A stretch of DNA of 64,000 bases from Chitinophagales bacterium (lineage in GTDB: Bacteria; Bacteroidota; Bacteroidia; Chitinophagales; UBA2359). The DNA lies in NCBI GenBank assembly GCA_020636475.1, contig JACJXU010000002.1, forward strand, positions 283,732 through 347,731, in the 5' to 3' direction. The translations under genes and the position numbers were made by a program. Under the pieces are notes generated by a model. It worked only from the letters and a program-made list of their open reading frames with translations. It made no database searches and was not told the DNA's origin. Every line of letters starts with the position of its first letter. The stretch's first letter is position 1. Shown piece after piece: positions 53,606-64,000 of this stretch.

Positions 53606-54550
53606 TTACGGATTCCCCGCATTCGCTTTCACCGAATAATTGCGTTGATTGAGTTTCGGAGCTTTATCTGCCAAATAATTGACATAAATTTTTTCGCCTA
53701 CGGCGGGCTGTGCGCCAAACATTAGTCTGTTATAATAATACAAAATTTCCGGCTCGGTCTTGTAAGTCTTTGCCAAAGATTCTATGGTTTCTCCTTCTTC
53801 CAAAATATGAACTATCACCTTTGAGTTTTCCGGTTTTGCCTCTTTGTTCAAGGCTTGTGCCACATAAGTAGCAATGGGCGGTGCTTGTACGGAAAAACTT
53901 GTGGAAACTTCACTTTTTTGTGGGCTGGTAAATGCTTGTGGGAGGTTTTTGGTTATAACAGGAACGGGCGATGTTGTGGCAAGCAAGCTCGTATTTGCCA
54001 TATAATCAAAACGGTCTAAATTATAACGGTTAATTAAGCCTATCAAACGCTTGTCGTAATCTTTGGTAGTAGAATAACCCGCTTTGCGCAAACCTTTTGC
54101 CCAAGCCTGATAATCCAAAGGATTGAGTGAAAACAAAAAATCGTAGAAATGCAAGCGATTGTATTTAAGAAACATAGAATGATCTTGATACGACATGGGT
54201 ACATTTTCGTATTTTCTAAAACATTCTCCTGCTTCATCATCATTGGCAATAATAGATGCTCCCGCCCAGTCAATTTTACATTTTATACCAAAATGATTGT
54301 TTCCCGAAACTGCCAGATAACTTTTTCCGGCACCTGTTTCCAAAATTGCCTGCGCCAGTTTTATACTTGCAGGAATACCGTATGTTTCCATTTCGCTTAT
54401 TGCCAAATATTGGTAAGTGTCAATGTATGTCAAAATTTCATCGGTAGTAGCATATTCTTCTGCCTGCGCTGAAAACATACAACAGGCTACCAACACAAGG
54501 CATGCAGCAATTTTTTTTATATAGTAATACAGTATAATTTTTCTTTTCAT
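53606..54550 (-). CDS. Glucosaminidase (GH73) with LysM domain
   Basis: 314 residues. Signal peptide (KIAACLVLVACCMFSAQA). GH73 N-acetylglucosaminidase domain at about residues 35-185: YGIPASIKLAQAILETGAGKSYLAVSGNNHFGIKC, with the catalytic Glu in ILETG, then AECFRKYENVPMSYQDHSMFLKYNRLHFY. A LysM domain follows at about 245-295 (HILEEGETIESLAKTYKTEPEILYYYNRL). It cuts the glycan strands of peptidoglycan during growth or separation. Four bases downstream of the methyltransferase gene, same strand. Confidence 0.93.
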   Translation of the reverse strand: MKRKIILYYYIKKIAACLVLVACCMFSAQAEEYATTDEILTYIDTYQYLAISEMETYGIPASIKLAQAILETGAGKSYLAVSGNNHFGIKCKIDWAGASIIANDDEAGECFRKYENVPMSYQDHSMFLKYNRLHFYDFLFSLNPLDYQAWAKGLRKAGYSTTKDYDKRLIGLINRYNLDRFDYMANTSLLATTSPVPVITKNLPQAFTSPQKSEVSTSFSVQAPPIATYVAQALNKEAKPENSKVIVHILEEGETIESLAKTYKTEPEILYYYNRLMFGAQPAVGEKIYVNYLADKAPKLNQRNYSVKANAGNP

Positions 54551-54553
54551 AAA

Positions 54554-55192
54554 CTAAAGTTTTCTAATCAGCATAATGCCATCTCTGATAGACAAAATAG
54601 TATTTTCAACCTTATCATCTGCTTGTACAAATGCATTAAAGGCGCGGATAGCTTGTGTATCCTTGTCTTGAACGGAATTATCGGCAACTTTGCCTTTCCA
54701 AAGTACATTGTCTGCTAAAATTATTCCATTTTTTCTAATTTTTGGTAAAATGAGTCGATAATAGTCAAGATATGCCTGTTTGTCGGCATCAATAAATGCC
54801 AAATCGAAGCTCACTTCCAAGCGCGGAATAATATCTTTGGCATTGCCGTAGTGGCAAATTATTCTATCGCCCACTTCGCTTTCCGCAAAAAACTTCTGGT
54901 GCATATCTTGCAGTTCTTCATTAATATCAATGGTATGAATAAATCCGTCTTTGGGCAAAGCTTTCGCCAACCACAAGCTAGCGTATCCGCTAAAAGTACC
55001 CACTTCCAAAACTTTACGCGCCTGCACCAATGCTGCCAGTAAATACAAAAAAGCTCCTTGCGAGGCATTGCTCATCATCTGCGGCATCATTTGCGTTAAA
55101 TGCGTTGCTCTGTCTAACGACTGCAATACAGCATCGGCTTGCCTACTGTGCTGCGCAATATAGTTTTCAATATTTTCGGATAAAATGCTCAT
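54554..55192 (-). CDS. Class I SAM-dependent O-methyltransferase
   Basis: 212 residues, catechol-O-methyltransferase/caffeoyl-CoA OMT family. Motif I ARKVLEVGTFSGYASLWLAKALP, motif II IHTIDINEE, and FDLAFIDADKQAYLDYYRLILP with the metal-binding Asp, plus GIILADNVLWKGKVAD. Substrate unknown. It is the middle gene of a tight minus-strand trio (beta-barrel protein, methyltransferase, glucosaminidase) with gaps of 2-3 bases. Confidence 0.94.
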   Translation of the reverse strand: MSILSENIENYIAQHSRQADAVLQSLDRATHLTQMMPQMMSNASQGAFLYLLAALVQARKVLEVGTFSGYASLWLAKALPKDGFIHTIDINEELQDMHQKFFAESEVGDRIICHYGNAKDIIPRLEVSFDLAFIDADKQAYLDYYRLILPKIRKNGIILADNVLWKGKVADNSVQDKDTQAIRAFNAFVQADDKVENTILSIRDGIMLIRKL

Positions 55193-55194
55193 TT

Positions 55195-55731
55195 TTAAAG
55201 TCTATCGGCGTACAATTGAATCCCAAAGTTAAAATAAAATTCAACTTGTTGCTTGTACTTGTACAAATCACCATTGCCAAACCTTACTCCAAAAATGGGC
55301 TCAATAGCAATGTTGTCCGTTACAAAGGCAGCATATCCCAAGCCAAAGCCCAGCGAAGTGCCGTCAGATTTTATTTCTCCATTGTTGCGGTGAAAATAAC
55401 GAACATCTACTTGCCCAAAAACGCCTGCATCTAAGTAGTATCGACCAAAAGGACCTATTCCCAAAGCCGTACTCACTTGGTCAAATGTATTCGTTTTTTC
55501 CCAAAGATATACTACTTCCGCCCCGACAGCCATATTGTCAGAGAAAAAATAGCCTAAACGCGGATTGAGCTCTACGGTAGTGATATTTTCATCGGAATGT
55601 CTATAGCTTACATTGCTGTATCGCAAGGAACCGCCTATTATTTTGCTGCCGGAATCTATTTGCGCTAATGCGCCAAAACTCCATAAACATAAACCAATAA
55701 TTGTGCTTATTAAGAGTAATCTTATCTTCAT
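55195..55731 (-). CDS. Outer membrane beta-barrel protein
   Basis: 178 residues. Signal peptide (KIRLLLISTIIGLCLWSFGALAQ), then alternating amphipathic strands: VELNPRLGYFFSDNMAVGAEVVYLWEK, ALGIGPFGRYYLDAGVFGQVDVRYFHR, TSLGFGLGYAAFVTDNIAIEPIFGVRFG, and a final VEFYFNFGIQLY. The pattern is that of an eight-stranded porin-like barrel (OmpW/OmpA type) with an aromatic-rich last strand. No ligand can be named. Confidence 0.85.
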   Translation of the reverse strand: MKIRLLLISTIIGLCLWSFGALAQIDSGSKIIGGSLRYSNVSYRHSDENITTVELNPRLGYFFSDNMAVGAEVVYLWEKTNTFDQVSTALGIGPFGRYYLDAGVFGQVDVRYFHRNNGEIKSDGTSLGFGLGYAAFVTDNIAIEPIFGVRFGNGDLYKYKQQVEFYFNFGIQLYADRL

Positions 55732-55855
55732 AAACTATGCTTTATCGTTTTTTACTACAAAAAAGCTACCAACTTTGCCAAGAAATCATATTCTGACCCT
55801 ATAAGCAAAAAAAATTGTAATTTTCGCCTTTGATTTATGTACTCAACTTTTATTT

Positions 55856-56845
55856 ATGCGCTTATTAAAAATAATTACGCTATTGCTCTTTGTTAATATT
55901 TTTGGGTTAAATGCCCAAAATAATATACAAGATTTTCCACACTACTCCCAATATTATTTCCACAAAGCCATATACAATCCGGCTTACATAGGTTATTGGA
56001 ATCAGCCCTACCTTACTATTGCCAATCAATGGCAACAAGAACCCAACCGGAATACGCCCGTTGCGGTACAGATGGCGTGGAATAGTTTTATCCCGCAAAT
56101 TTCGTGTGGCGTAGGCTTATCTGCTTCTTACATCAATTACCAAGACGACATCAAAACCGACCAATATCTTATTAGTGGGCAGTTTATGTACGAGTTCGAA
56201 ATGAGCGACAAAGCTACTGCGCGATTGGCTACTTCCATAGGTGCGCTGCATTATGCCAACAAAGAAGGTATAAATGGCAATAATTTGCCCGCCGAGGCAA
56301 CGATTGAACGCTACTTTAAAGCTAATCTCGACATTGGCGCAATGGTAGAAATAAGCAATTTCAACATCGGATTTTCGGTGGTACAAGCCTCCGAGCCTAA
56401 ATTTAATTTTTATGCCGCTCCCTACTACGATAGCAGCAATATTTTTGCACTGGGTGCAACTTTCGACAAAAAAGGCTATGTAATGCTTTCTTACCTTTGG
56501 GATATAAACGAAAATTTTTCCGTTGAACCCCATGTACTTTTTCGTCAGTTTTTGGGCGTACGCAATAGTCTTAGCCAACCTATCGGACAACGCCGCGCCA
56601 ATGCTGCTGCTGCCGATTTTACTTTGGTAGGTTCTTATCAAAAAAAATATTTTCTGGGCGGAAGTATGCTCTACAACGACCGTTTTTACAGCGCGCACCT
56701 AATGGCAGCCTTAAAACTCGGCAGTGACTTACGCGCCAGCGTTTCTTACGACATGCCCCAAAGCATTTGGCGGGGCAAGGGTTACAGCAAGTTTGAAATT
56801 GGACTGAGTTGGTGGTACGATTTGTCGGATGAAGATGAAAACTAA
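55856..56845 (+). CDS. PorP/SprF family type IX secretion membrane protein
   Basis: 329 residues. Signal peptide (LLKIITLLLFVNIFGLNAQ). Family hallmarks: QDFPHYSQYYFHKAIYNPAYIGYW, then QWQQ...P.AVQMAWNSFI, and a barrel ending with GLSWWYDLSDEDEN. PorP/SprF proteins are outer-membrane partners of T9SS, often paired with a type B cargo; the type B cargo gene at 51017 is 3 kb away and on the same strand. It may anchor or support export of such cargo. Confidence 0.94.
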   Translation: MRLLKIITLLLFVNIFGLNAQNNIQDFPHYSQYYFHKAIYNPAYIGYWNQPYLTIANQWQQEPNRNTPVAVQMAWNSFIPQISCGVGLSASYINYQDDIKTDQYLISGQFMYEFEMSDKATARLATSIGALHYANKEGINGNNLPAEATIERYFKANLDIGAMVEISNFNIGFSVVQASEPKFNFYAAPYYDSSNIFALGATFDKKGYVMLSYLWDINENFSVEPHVLFRQFLGVRNSLSQPIGQRRANAAAADFTLVGSYQKKYFLGGSMLYNDRFYSAHLMAALKLGSDLRASVSYDMPQSIWRGKGYSKFEIGLSWWYDLSDEDEN

Positions 56846-56863
56846 AAATTACGCACTTATTCG

Positions 56864-57697
56864 ATGATACAACTCGGAAAAATAAATACCCTTACAGTAA
56901 AACGTCTTACTTCCGTTGGTGCATTTGTGGGCGATGAAAGCCAAGACATTTTATTACCCAAAAAATATTTGTCCCCCAACATTGCCGTAGATAGCCAAAT
57001 GGATGTTTTTGTTTACAAAGATTCCGAAAATCGCTGGATTGCCACTACGCTAAAACCCTACATTTTTCGCAACGAATTTGCCTGTCTTCGCGTAAAAGAC
57101 ATCAACAAAACAGGTGCTTTTTTAGATTGGGGCATCGAAAAAGACTTGCTCATTCCATATCGCGAGCAAAATGTGAAAATGCAAGTAGGCAAATGGTACA
57201 TTGTTTATTTGTACGAAGATAGCCAAACCGAAAGATTAGTAGCTACCACTAAAATCAGTAAATATCTCCAAAACGAAAATATTGCGCTTGCGCAAAATGA
57301 GGCAGTGAACATACTCATTGCCAAAGAAACCGATTTGGGATATAATGTCATCATCAATAACCAACATTGGGGCTTGCTGTATAAAAATGAAATATTTAAA
57401 CGCGTTTTTTTTGGTGACAAACTAAAAGCCTATGTAAAAAACATTCGCCCCGACCAAAAAATTGATGTAAGCCTTGACCCACAAGGTATGGAAAGTATTG
57501 AACCCAATGCACAGCAAATTTTAGAGGCTTTGAAAAAAAACAAAGGATTTTTGCCCCTCCACGACCAAAGCTCTCCCGAAGAGATTAAGCAAAAACTGCA
57601 AATGAGCAAAAAGGCTTTTAAGAAAGCGATTGGTAGTCTGTACAAACAGCAAATTATTGACATTTCGGACAAAGGCATAAAACAGCGAAACCCATAG
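56864..57697 (+). CDS. CvfB-like S1 RNA-binding protein
   Basis: 277 residues, cytoplasmic. CvfB layout: tandem S1-like domains beginning IQLGKINTLTVKRLTSVGAFVGDESQDILLPKKY, then FACLRVKDINKTGAFLDWGIEKDLLIPYREQ, and a C-terminal winged-helix segment (PEEIKQKLQMSKKAFKKAIGSLYKQQIIDISDKGI). CvfB (conserved virulence factor B) proteins bind RNA and affect expression of many genes. Starts 18 bases after the PorP/SprF stop, so possibly co-transcribed. Confidence 0.9.
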   Translation: MIQLGKINTLTVKRLTSVGAFVGDESQDILLPKKYLSPNIAVDSQMDVFVYKDSENRWIATTLKPYIFRNEFACLRVKDINKTGAFLDWGIEKDLLIPYREQNVKMQVGKWYIVYLYEDSQTERLVATTKISKYLQNENIALAQNEAVNILIAKETDLGYNVIINNQHWGLLYKNEIFKRVFFGDKLKAYVKNIRPDQKIDVSLDPQGMESIEPNAQQILEALKKNKGFLPLHDQSSPEEIKQKLQMSKKAFKKAIGSLYKQQIIDISDKGIKQRNP

Positions 57698-57705
57698 GCT
57701 TATTT

Positions 57706-57737
57706 TTTGACATTCAGCATATTATTTCGTATATTTG
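57706..57737 (+). promoter_or_regulatory. Candidate Bacteroidota promoter of gyrB
   Basis: TTTG at 57706-57709 and TATATTTG at 57730-57737 with a 20-base spacer match the -33 TTTG / -7 TAnnTTTG promoter of the phylum. The -7 box ends 31 bases before the gyrB ATG. Confidence 0.65.
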
Positions 57738-57762
57738 CACTTTAATAAACACTCTTTTTTAA

Positions 57763-59718
<1,956 letters not shown>

Positions 59719-59828
59719 AATAGTCTTAGGATATACAATTTAAAATAAAATTGTAGTAATTATTCTTTTTACGGTATAAATTCATTACATTTATAGCCAT
59801 AATTTTTGTTGAATTTAAAAATTAGGTT

Positions 59829-60974
59829 ATGAAAAAGTTATTGTTATCTCGCAATGTAAAGTTTTTGGGTATATTCATTGCCGTAATACTATTGAATATA
59901 CTACTCCCTTCTCGTAGAAATGGTTTAGCTACCGTAAATGGTGACGGCGGAGTTGGTGCGCCCGGCGATGGAACTACTTGTATCGCTTGCCATAGCTCTA
60001 ATGGAACGTACAACACCAGCATTTCTTTTAATATTTACGAAGAAAATACCACTACGCCCATTACCGCATACACAGCAGGTAGTACTTACGATATTTTATT
60101 TGTAACGACTGCTAATGGTGGAACGCCCGCCGGATATGGTTTTCAGCTTTTAGCCTTAGAAAATGCCGGAAATACCAATGCCGGCAGTTGGTCGAGTTGG
60201 AGTAGCAATGTGAAGCAAGCAAGTACCGGCTCGGGAGCAAGTTTGCGTTATTACATAGAACATGGTGTGGGAAATACTTACAGCATTCCCGGAAGCTATA
60301 CCGTAAAATGGACTGCACCGGTAGCCGGAACAGGCGATGTAACTTTTTATTATGGTGGAAATTCTGTCAATGGCAATAATAATACTTCGGGAGACGATGC
60401 CGCGCTGGGAAGTACTATTATAAGCGAAAATCTTTGCCCTTCTAATCTTACTTTAGTAAGTCCTTCGGATAATATTACAGATACTAGTATAGAAATTCCT
60501 GCTGCCAGCACTATTTATGCCAGCAATGTAGTGGGTTTTACCACAACGCATACCGTATTATACAACGCAGGCGAAGCAATTTACTTATTGCCGGAGTTTT
60601 ATGCTAATGCTGCTTCCGCTTCAGAATTTAGAGCTGCTATTGAAGGAGGCTGTATAAATTTGCTTGCTAAAACCGATAATAATTTACAAAGTATTGAAAT
60701 TTTGCCCAATACTGAAACTATCGTTTTTCCTAATCCTACCGGAAATTATGCCGCCCATATTTTATTGAAAAGTACAACGGAAAATGCACACTTTACTATC
60801 AACTTATTTGATATTAGCGGACGCTTTTTGCAAAATATTTTTGATGGAAATACCTCCCAACAAGAAATTTATCCCATAGAATTTTCAACCCAAAATTTAC
60901 CTTCGGGTACGTACATTATTCGTATTAAGGAAAATGAAAATGCGCCGCAAAATATTCGTTTTGTTGTAATGTAA
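59829..60974 (+). CDS. Choice-of-anchor V domain protein with T9SS type A sorting domain
   Basis: 381 residues. Signal peptide (VKFLGIFIAVILLNILL). The domain starting DGGVGAPGDGTTCIACHSSNG has the CxxCH motif seen in the 'choice-of-anchor V' (Reelin-like) family, followed by beta strands (TAGSTYDILFVTTANGGTPAGYGFQLLAL, VNTYSIPGSYTVKWTAP). The C-terminus is a type A sorting domain (VFPNPTGNYAAHILL, INLFDISGRFLQNIF, LPSGTYIIRIKENE). CxxCH could bind heme c covalently on the outside of the cell, but this is not shown. Overlaps an unused ATG of the next gene. Confidence 0.88.
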   Translation: MKKLLLSRNVKFLGIFIAVILLNILLPSRRNGLATVNGDGGVGAPGDGTTCIACHSSNGTYNTSISFNIYEENTTTPITAYTAGSTYDILFVTTANGGTPAGYGFQLLALENAGNTNAGSWSSWSSNVKQASTGSGASLRYYIEHGVGNTYSIPGSYTVKWTAPVAGTGDVTFYYGGNSVNGNNNTSGDDAALGSTIISENLCPSNLTLVSPSDNITDTSIEIPAASTIYASNVVGFTTTHTVLYNAGEAIYLLPEFYANAASASEFRAAIEGGCINLLAKTDNNLQSIEILPNTETIVFPNPTGNYAAHILLKSTTENAHFTINLFDISGRFLQNIFDGNTSQQEIYPIEFSTQNLPSGTYIIRIKENENAPQNIRFVVM

Positions 60975-60997
60975 TGCCTTTATTATTAACACTTTAT

Positions 60998-63796
60998 ATG
61001 AAAAAAATTCCAATTATCCTCATCTGCTTTATAAGTATTGGATTAATATATTATTCGTCGGAAAAAACATTTTCTTCATTTTTAGAAACTGAAGAAAACG
61101 AAACCCTTGATGGAAAATACGTTCCCGATGAAATGTTTTTCCTTCAACGCACTTATCCCGACAAAAAATTTGCCCTGAACGCGTATAAAAATGCCGTAAA
61201 AGAAGCCAACAGTTGGCGCAAAAAACAAAACTCAAGAGACAGTTGGCGCAGCGAAGGTCCGGGCAATATTGGTGGGCGCATGACTTGTTTGGCTGCCGAC
61301 CCTACTAATCCTGATATAATATATATTGGTTCGGCGCGTGGCGGAATTTTTAAAACAGAAGATGCCGGAGAAACGTGGACTCCCATTTTTGATGAGCATA
61401 CTTTTTTGGCAATAGGAGATATTGAAATTGACCCAAATGACCCACAAACCATTTACGCAGGTACGGGCGACAAAGATATTTCGGGTTATCCGGGCATTGG
61501 TGACGGATTGTATAAAAGTACAGATGGAGGAATTTCGTGGGAAAATATAGGTTTAGAAGAACAAACGATTATTTCCAAAATTGAAGTGCATCCTACCAAT
61601 AGTGAGCTTATTTATGTCTCGGCGATGGGTTTGCCTTTCGAGCGAAATTTGCAGCGCGGTTTGTACAAAAGTACCGATGGAGGAAATTCGTGGAGCGAAA
61701 TTTTACAACTCGGCGACCAAACAGGGGTTATTGATTTCCTTATTGACCCTACCAATCCCGACATTGTATATGCTGCCGGCTGGGACCGCATTCGCAACAA
61801 CCAAGAAAGCACTACTTATGGAATGGGCGCGCGCGTATATAAAACTACTGATGGTGGAAATTCGTGGACTAATTTGGACAATAATTGGCCCACCACCGAC
61901 TCGCTTTCTCGTGTAGGACTTTGTATGCACCCAACCAATCCCAATATTATTTATGCTGAAATTGTAGGCAAAGATTTTCAATTACAAAGCATTTTAAAAA
62001 GCACTAACGGCGGCACAAATTGGAATGAAGTTACCAGTTTTCAACTGGGCAATGCTTTAGGTGGTTTTGGGTGGTATTTTGGCAAAATTCGCCTTAATCC
62101 TTATAATCCCAACGACTTATATATTTTGGGCGTGGACTTGTGGCGTACTTCTGACGAAGGGCAAAATTGGGAAATGGCTACGCCTTCATGGTTCTCTTAT
62201 CAGGTACACGCCGATAAGCACGATTTGATTTTTTTAGATGCAAACACCCTCGTTTTGGCAACAGACGGCGGAGCGTATATTTCATATAACAATGGCGATA
62301 GTTGGGAAGATTTTGAAAATATTCCTATTACTCAGTTTTATCGTGTAAAAGCAAATCCGCATCAAAGCGAAGACTACTGGGGCGGCGCGCAAGATAATGG
62401 CACAACTAATGGCAATTACCTATATTATAATAATTGGGGAAGACGTAATGGTGGCGACGGCTTTAGTGTACAATTTAATGGCGAAGATGAATATGTAGTA
62501 TATTCCGAGTCGCAGTATGGCAATATTGGCGTATCGGAAAATGGTGGTTTTTCGTGGGATGATGCTACGCAAGGTATTGACGCAAGCGACCGTGTACACT
62601 GGGACGCACCTTATCTTGTGAGTACCCACAATCCTGACATTTTATATACCGGAACGTATCGAATATATAAAAGTGATATTGGCGCAGTTCCTTACTGGAC
62701 AACTATAAGCGATGACCTTACCGATGGTATTATTTATGGCGAAAATTTTCATACTATCAGTACCATTGCCGAATCTTGTGCAGACGAGAATATTCTTTAT
62801 GCCGGCACTACCGATGCCAATGTTTGGCGCAGCACGAATGGTGGTAGTTCTTGGGAAAATATTACCCAAAACTTACCCGAACGCTATGTAACTCATATCA
62901 CTACATCTTGCACCAATGCGCAGGAAGTTTGGGTGAGCCACTCCGGCTACAAAGACAACGACTTTATTCCGCATCTGCACCATTCCAGCGATGCAGGCAA
63001 TACGTGGACAGATATTTCCGGCACTTTACCCAACTTAGGTGTCAACAATATTGCCGTTCACCCTTTAGACGAAAATCTTATTTTTGTAGCGACCGATGGC
63101 GGTGTTTTTTATTCAAAAGATAAAGGGCAATACTGGAATATTTTGGGCGACAATCTGCCGTCCATTCCTGTGTATGATATCGACATAGACGAAAGTGATA
63201 ACCGACTGATTGCCGGAACTTTTGGACGTTCTATATACAGCATAGATATAAGCGAGTTTATAGACCTAAACATTACAGTTGCAACCAACAACGATACCTT
63301 GGAGGTGGAAGAATCGCCTTTTTATTTCACAAGTGCGGAGATATTGAACAATGATAATACAAATTATGGCAGTTTAAATTCGGTTGAATTGCTCAGTAAT
63401 AATGCGCTTTGGGGAGAAATTTTTCAACAAAACAACTTGTTTACCTACACCACCAATGAAAATTATGCCTTAGATTCTCTTGAATATTTTACCTGCAACG
63501 GCGAAATTTGCGATACAGCAACGATTTATTTACAAATAAACATTGACGTAATTGGTCTGAATACTCTAAGACCACCAACAATAAGTGTTTATCCAAATCC
63601 TACGCAAGAAGATTTGTACATTTCGGATATAACGGATATTATTGCTATAAACTTATACAATATTTCAGGGCAAAAAATGACGATTGATAAGCCTTCGGGA
63701 AATAAAATATCGCTAAAAGCATTTCCGCAGGGTACTTACTTTTTGCAAATAGAAACGCGCAACAAATTTTTTGTATTTAAATGCCTAAAACAGTAG
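60998..63796 (+). CDS. VPS10/sortilin-like beta-propeller protein with T9SS type A sorting domain
   Basis: 932 residues from ATG at 60998 (KKIPIILICFISIGLIYYSS signal peptide); the ATG at 60974 overlaps the previous stop and is less likely. Many Asp-box blades of the BNR/sortilin type: YKSTDGGISWENI, YKSTDGGNSWSEI, YKTTDGGNSWTNL, ILKSTNGGTNWNEV, WRSTNGGSSWENI, HHSSDAGNTWTDI. They build a seven- or ten-bladed propeller. An Ig-like segment (residues 775-860) and a type A sorting domain (VYPNPTQEDLYISDITD, INLYNISGQKMTI, FPQGTYFLQIETRN) follow. Surface or secreted; glycan or protein binding likely. Confidence 0.92.
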   Translation: MKKIPIILICFISIGLIYYSSEKTFSSFLETEENETLDGKYVPDEMFFLQRTYPDKKFALNAYKNAVKEANSWRKKQNSRDSWRSEGPGNIGGRMTCLAADPTNPDIIYIGSARGGIFKTEDAGETWTPIFDEHTFLAIGDIEIDPNDPQTIYAGTGDKDISGYPGIGDGLYKSTDGGISWENIGLEEQTIISKIEVHPTNSELIYVSAMGLPFERNLQRGLYKSTDGGNSWSEILQLGDQTGVIDFLIDPTNPDIVYAAGWDRIRNNQESTTYGMGARVYKTTDGGNSWTNLDNNWPTTDSLSRVGLCMHPTNPNIIYAEIVGKDFQLQSILKSTNGGTNWNEVTSFQLGNALGGFGWYFGKIRLNPYNPNDLYILGVDLWRTSDEGQNWEMATPSWFSYQVHADKHDLIFLDANTLVLATDGGAYISYNNGDSWEDFENIPITQFYRVKANPHQSEDYWGGAQDNGTTNGNYLYYNNWGRRNGGDGFSVQFNGEDEYVVYSESQYGNIGVSENGGFSWDDATQGIDASDRVHWDAPYLVSTHNPDILYTGTYRIYKSDIGAVPYWTTISDDLTDGIIYGENFHTISTIAESCADENILYAGTTDANVWRSTNGGSSWENITQNLPERYVTHITTSCTNAQEVWVSHSGYKDNDFIPHLHHSSDAGNTWTDISGTLPNLGVNNIAVHPLDENLIFVATDGGVFYSKDKGQYWNILGDNLPSIPVYDIDIDESDNRLIAGTFGRSIYSIDISEFIDLNITVATNNDTLEVEESPFYFTSAEILNNDNTNYGSLNSVELLSNNALWGEIFQQNNLFTYTTNENYALDSLEYFTCNGEICDTATIYLQINIDVIGLNTLRPPTISVYPNPTQEDLYISDITDIIAINLYNISGQKMTIDKPSGNKISLKAFPQGTYFLQIETRNKFFVFKCLKQ

Positions 63797-63935
63797 TTTT
63801 GCCATTTCTGTACTATTTCTTGAAATAATTTAAGTTTTTAGTGCAAAAAATACTATAAACCTTAAAAACATGTTATAACTTTGAGTTTCTTATTTACCTT
63901 AACTTTTTGAAAAAACACAAGCACCCTTTTTTATT

Positions 63936-64000
63936 ATGAAAGCCAAAGTTTTTTTTCTATACGCCTGTCTATGCTTTTTTTTGGCGATAATGTCGTGCAA
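63936..64000 (+). CDS. Lipoprotein, partial (runs off right edge)
   Basis: 21 codons from ATG at 63936: KAKVFFLYACLCFFLAIMSC, a signal peptide ending in a lipobox-like LAIMSC. Nothing of the mature protein is visible. Confidence 0.6.
   Translation, partial: MKAKVFFLYACLCFFLAIMSC

Overview
The window reads as chromosome of a Bacteroidota bacterium, most like the Saprospiria/Chitinophagia side of the phylum. This rests on: six cargo proteins with type IX secretion (T9SS) C-terminal sorting domains, a PorP/SprF protein, SprB-type repeats, a Rho with the long low-complexity insertion usual in the phylum, promoters of the TTTG / TAnnTTTG type, almost no Shine-Dalgarno sequences, and AT-rich DNA. 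No rRNA, tRNA, CRISPR array or transposase gene was seen.

Layout. 1-11 kb is housekeeping: a lipoprotein end, an ECF sigma factor, uvrA, rho, a cupin, a DsbD-N-like protein, purQ, a branched-chain aminotransferase and htpG. 11.2-17.6 kb is a minus-strand surface-protein run: four tandem paralogous 'CCK' lipoproteins, a SprB-repeat T9SS protein, and two secreted-protein genes that both look frameshifted in short homopolymers. A 295-bp MITE-like repeat lies just upstream. 18.2-21.8 kb carries an M43 metalloprotease, ispE and a DUF58 gene; a pair of perfect inverted DnaA boxes sits between the first two.

21.9-27.2 kb is an accessory island: an orphan gene, a HigBA toxin-antitoxin pair whose toxin has a nonsense codon, and a single-chain type ISP/IIG restriction-modification enzyme, separated by copies of one dispersed, hairpin-forming repeat. 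27.2-31.2 kb has a FAD oxidoreductase, a polytopic membrane protein and a sulfotransferase. 31.2-37.6 kb is the most unusual part: an orphan protein of about 580 residues, a Bacteroidota protein pair that looks like one peptidoglycan-lyase-like protein split by an in-frame TGA, then two lipoprotein families arranged B-A-B-A. I read this as a candidate antibacterial effector/immunity locus, an inference from layout only. Several of its genes carry in-frame stop codons.

37.9-43.9 kb has an alpha/beta hydrolase, dnaK, two adjacent MITE-like elements, a polysaccharide flippase and an FkbM methyltransferase. 44-64 kb is mostly core or envelope: paaZ, an MCE protein, T9SS cargo, a zinc-motif-less M16 peptidase homologue, a GH73/LysM glucosaminidase, an O-methyltransferase, a beta-barrel protein, PorP/SprF, a CvfB-like S1 protein, gyrB, and two large T9SS cargo proteins. 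A lipoprotein gene runs off the right edge.
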